A stretch of DNA of 7,009 bases, from positions 1 to 7,009 of the forward strand of contig JBGCEI010000010.1 of NCBI GenBank assembly GCA_045106295.1, given 5' to 3'. How positions within the stretch are numbered: the first letter of the stretch is position 1; each line of letters begins with the position of its first letter. Position numbers and translations under genes: made by a program. This stretch comes from WTJX01 sp045106295. GTDB lineage: Bacteria; Bacteroidota; Bacteroidia; Cytophagales; JAAEPT01. The notes under the pieces were generated by a model that saw only the letters and a program-made list of their open reading frames with translations, was not told where the DNA came from and searched no databases. Shown piece by piece: positions 5,477 through 7,009 of this stretch.

Positions 5477-6143
5477 CAAAATGATCCTCTTAGGAAAATT
5501 AGGTATTAAGGCAGTAGAATCAGCTATCACAGGTGAAGACAAACTAGGCCTAAAATCTGCTTATGATGTGGTCAAAGAGGTGTTATCTGAGGTTAAAAAA
5601 GAATGGGAAGATGAAGCCGCCTATAAGGCCCGTCAAAAAGTAGCTCGGGAGTATAGAACAAAGATGCAAGCTTATGAGAAGGCTTTTAATGCGGCCCATT
5701 ATCATACTGGTCAAGCTAAAACTATTGGTTATATCTCCGCTGAAGCGTTGCAATTTGTCTTTGGTAGGGGAATATTTAAGGAGGGCGCGCAGGGGGTGAA
5801 GGCCGCGGGGAGGGGGGCGAAGGGTGTACTGGAAATGAAAAAAATATCCGAGTATGCTAAAAAAATTCCCAAAAACTGGATCAAACAGCCTGCAAATAAA
5901 GGTGTTGGTATCAAATATGTTAATCCTAAAAATCCTGGAGATTACGTCAGATTTAGTCCTCCTAACCTAGATTCTAGAGCACCAGCGGGACAGCGAGCCC
6001 CGTATTTTCAGAGATTTAAAGATGGTAAAGCACTGACTAAAGATGGAAAATGGATAATAGATCCTAGCCATTATCCAGATAAAGACGTCTTTCATCTCCC
6101 ACAAGCCATGTTTGGAAGCATAGAGTCATTATTAGATTTCTAA
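5445..6143 (+). CDS. Polymorphic-toxin C-terminal protein (orphan toxin tip)
   Basis: The 232-residue product has the layout of the last part of a polymorphic toxin. Residues 1-110 are helical (GLLGAGNHLHKMILLGKLG, then a charged stretch to about 75). A Gly/Ala-rich linker follows (112-128, KEGAQGVKAAGRGAKGV). The end, about 143-232, is compact: NKGVGIKYVNPKNPGDYVRF (151-170), QRAPYFQRF (183-191), DGKALTKDGKWI (193-204) and FHLPQAMF (216-223). This resembles toxin tips that read 'KGGG..Y.DP.N.G..VR...PY....G..LD..G......H.P...F', which I recall as predicted nucleases of CdiA/Rhs-type systems; the exact family is unsure. No signal peptide or delivery domain is present, and a stop (5433-5435) lies just upstream in frame, so the protein may be a tip cut from a larger toxin. 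The start is GTG 5445 or ATG 5481. A likely immunity gene begins 4 bases after it. Confidence 0.65.
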   Translation: MGLLGAGNHLHKMILLGKLGIKAVESAITGEDKLGLKSAYDVVKEVLSEVKKEWEDEAAYKARQKVAREYRTKMQAYEKAFNAAHYHTGQAKTIGYISAEALQFVFGRGIFKEGAQGVKAAGRGAKGVLEMKKISEYAKKIPKNWIKQPANKGVGIKYVNPKNPGDYVRFSPPNLDSRAPAGQRAPYFQRFKDGKALTKDGKWIIDPSHYPDKDVFHLPQAMFGSIESLLDF

Positions 6144-6147
6144 AACT

Positions 6148-6528
6148 ATGATGGACCAAAAAACATGGATGAAACAAGTGGTTGGGGGGCTGGAAATGTT
6201 TGCGAATCCGCATGAAGAATTTACTGACTACGAATTCCAAAATATGATTCGGTTTTATAAAAATTATTTCTTGTATGCTTACACCTTCCTATTCGATATG
6301 GGCGTTTTTGATTACTTTATCAAGAATAAGATCCGAGATTTTAAAATCGAAGACGAGGTATCTGGCAAGCTAAAGTTATTGAGAGACAAAATAGAAGATT
6401 TTCATGAATATTGTTATGAATTTGATGATTTTACTTTGATCCGTTGCAAAGAATGGGAAGAAATAATTCCATTAGCTAAAGAATGTATGGAAGCTTTAAA
6501 AAAAGATATTGAAATGATGAAAGATTGA
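6148..6528 (+). CDS. Probable cognate immunity protein
   Basis: The 126-residue product is small, rich in aromatic residues and acidic: 27 Asp/Glu against 18 Lys/Arg by my count. It has no signal peptide or clear membrane segment; the FLYAYTFLFDMGVFDYF stretch (41-57) is hydrophobic but more like a buried helix. I do not recognise the family. Its position decides the call: it starts 4 bases after the toxin stop codon on the same strand, and cytosolic immunity proteins against nuclease toxins are typically acidic, of this size and encoded directly downstream. Two Met codons are adjacent (6148 and 6151), so either may be the start. The role would be to bind the toxin tip and neutralise it within the producing or host-associated cell. 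This is inference from context and composition. Confidence 0.6.
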   Translation: MMDQKTWMKQVVGGLEMFANPHEEFTDYEFQNMIRFYKNYFLYAYTFLFDMGVFDYFIKNKIRDFKIEDEVSGKLKLLRDKIEDFHEYCYEFDDFTLIRCKEWEEIIPLAKECMEALKKDIEMMKD

Positions 6529-6678
6529 TTTATTCTATAAGCAGTTGTTTAGAAATTTTTGAATCACATCAAGTACCAATACCACCTCAAATTTCAAAAG
6601 ACTAATCCTTCTACCACGCCAGTTATCTATCACCTACTTATACGCATACCACTCACATTGAGCAAATCGGCTTCAAAA

Positions 6679-6692
6679 GGCCTAAAAAGGCC
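6679..6692. terminator. Weak hairpin, possible terminator
   Basis: GGCCT (6679-6683) pairs with AGGCC (6688-6692) over a 4-base loop. On the minus strand it is followed immediately by TTTTG, so it could end minus-strand transcription from the right-edge gene. The stem is short and the call is tentative. Confidence 0.25.
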
Positions 6693-6804
6693 CGTGCAGA
6701 TTCGTTTTTAGTTTTAAATATTTACTTAAGAAAACCAGTTTTATATTTTATCAGGTGCGTTTAGCTCATTAGAGCAAAGAAAAATATCCAAAAATGAATG
6801 CACG
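6693..6804. repeat. 112-bp segment with imperfect terminal inverted repeats
   Basis: CGTGCAGATTCGTTTTTAG (6693-6711) and the reverse complement of 6788-6804 (CGTGCATTCATTTTTGG) match at 15 of 17 positions, apart from a 2-base insertion. The interior is non-coding and includes the tRNA-like fragment. It may be a tiny non-autonomous element or a folded RNA; no target duplication is evident. Confidence 0.35.
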
Positions 6805-6841
6805 ACTTTTAGTTTTTAAGAAAATTTCTTCACAATTGCAT

Positions 6842-6880
6842 TTTCCTTACAAACAAGGCATAGTACTCCCGTAAGGGAAA
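6842..6880. terminator. Hairpin downstream of the right-edge gene
   Basis: TTTCCTTAC (6842-6850) pairs with GTAAGGGAAA (6871-6880) with one bulged base, 7 bases beyond the stop codon of the minus-strand gene. A nested TCCC-GTAA-GGGA hairpin (6867-6878) has a GNRA-type tetraloop. Its position fits a terminator for that gene, but it lacks a clean T-run on the minus strand. Confidence 0.3.
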
Positions 6881-6887
6881 GCCAACA

Positions 6888-7009
6888 TCACGTGGCAATG
6901 GTATAAATTTTTTGTATATCCAAGGGAAAACAATCAATAATTTTAGACTGCAATGCTGTCATATTAGCTATCATCTTTGTTGCTTTTCCTCCAATCTCGG
7001 CTTCTACCA
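6888..7009 (-). CDS. Unrecognised protein, C-terminal 39 residues
   Basis: Reading the minus strand from the right edge gives VEAEIGGKATKMIANMTALQ, then SKIIDCFPLDIQKIYTIAT and a TGA at 6888-6890. The gene begins outside the window. The segment is amphipathic and helical in appearance, with a plausible protein-like composition, and a hairpin follows the stop. The tail could belong to a transposase, given how many surround it, but no diagnostic motif is visible and I do not assign a family. Confidence 0.45.
   Translation of the reverse strand, partial: VEAEIGGKATKMIANMTALQSKIIDCFPLDIQKIYTIAT

Larger units (their letters stand above)
6529..6887. other. Non-coding stretch with small inverted repeats
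   Basis: No supported gene lies here. It holds a sequence resembling the IS5-type end (6542-6561), a short GGCCT/AGGCC hairpin (6679-6692), an imperfect inverted-repeat pair (6693-6711 with 6788-6804), a tRNA-D-arm-like segment (6755-6776), and a hairpin near the minus-strand stop (6842-6880). The mixture looks like remains of small mobile elements. Confidence 0.5.

Noticed and set aside
5729..5914. A 61-codon minus-strand open frame
   Set aside because: It is antisense to the toxin linker and arises from its G-rich sequence.

Overview
The window looks like accessory DNA from an AT-rich member of the Bacteroidota, most likely an intracellular symbiont of the Amoebophilus/Cardinium kind. This is an inference. 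It rests on the Bacteroidota-type -7 box (TAnnTTTG) ahead of two genes, the absence of convincing Shine-Dalgarno sites, a VapE/VirE-type helicase close to those of Bacteroidota mobile elements, and a high load of insertion-sequence fragments and Rpn-type nuclease genes. No rRNA and no complete tRNA gene was seen.

Layout. (1) 1-475, minus strand: 5'-truncated C-terminal part of an IS1634-type transposase running off the left edge. (2) 470-740: a small non-coding segment bounded by inverted repeats, with one strong hairpin just inside each end. (3) 741-1012: nothing recognised. (4) 1026-1408: a striking origin-like region with thirteen GGTAAGTA(A/G) iterons, mostly one helical turn apart, and a 21-bp perfect inverted repeat enclosing about 120 bp of almost strictly alternating purine/pyrimidine sequence. 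(5) 1494-4852: four plus-strand genes with short gaps: a short VapE-like SF3 helicase, a protein with two ribbon-helix-helix units behind a 28-bp perfect palindrome that touches its promoter, an Rpn/PD-(D/E)XK nuclease, and a RadC-like JAB protein whose C-terminal tail matches that of the nuclease. (6) 4879-5412: debris, an IS5-type transposase N-terminus joined directly to a decayed Rpn-gene tail. (7) 5445-6528: a polymorphic-toxin C-terminal protein and a small acidic protein that is probably its immunity partner. (8) 6529-7009: mostly non-coding, with small inverted repeats, a tRNA-like fragment, and the C-terminus of an unrecognised minus-strand gene at the right edge.

How it may work together. 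Iterons plus a Z-DNA-prone unwinding tract, a downstream helicase that could act as initiator, and an apparently autoregulated ribbon-helix-helix protein form the parts list of a plasmid-like replicon: origin, replication helicase, copy-control or partition factor. No relaxase, integrase or classic Rep protein is visible, so this would be a minimal or atypical replicon, integrated or carried as a plasmid. The Rpn nuclease and the JAB protein may be cargo or accessory recombination factors. The toxin/immunity pair sits past a scar of rearranged mobile DNA, which fits delivery of an orphan toxin tip by recombination.
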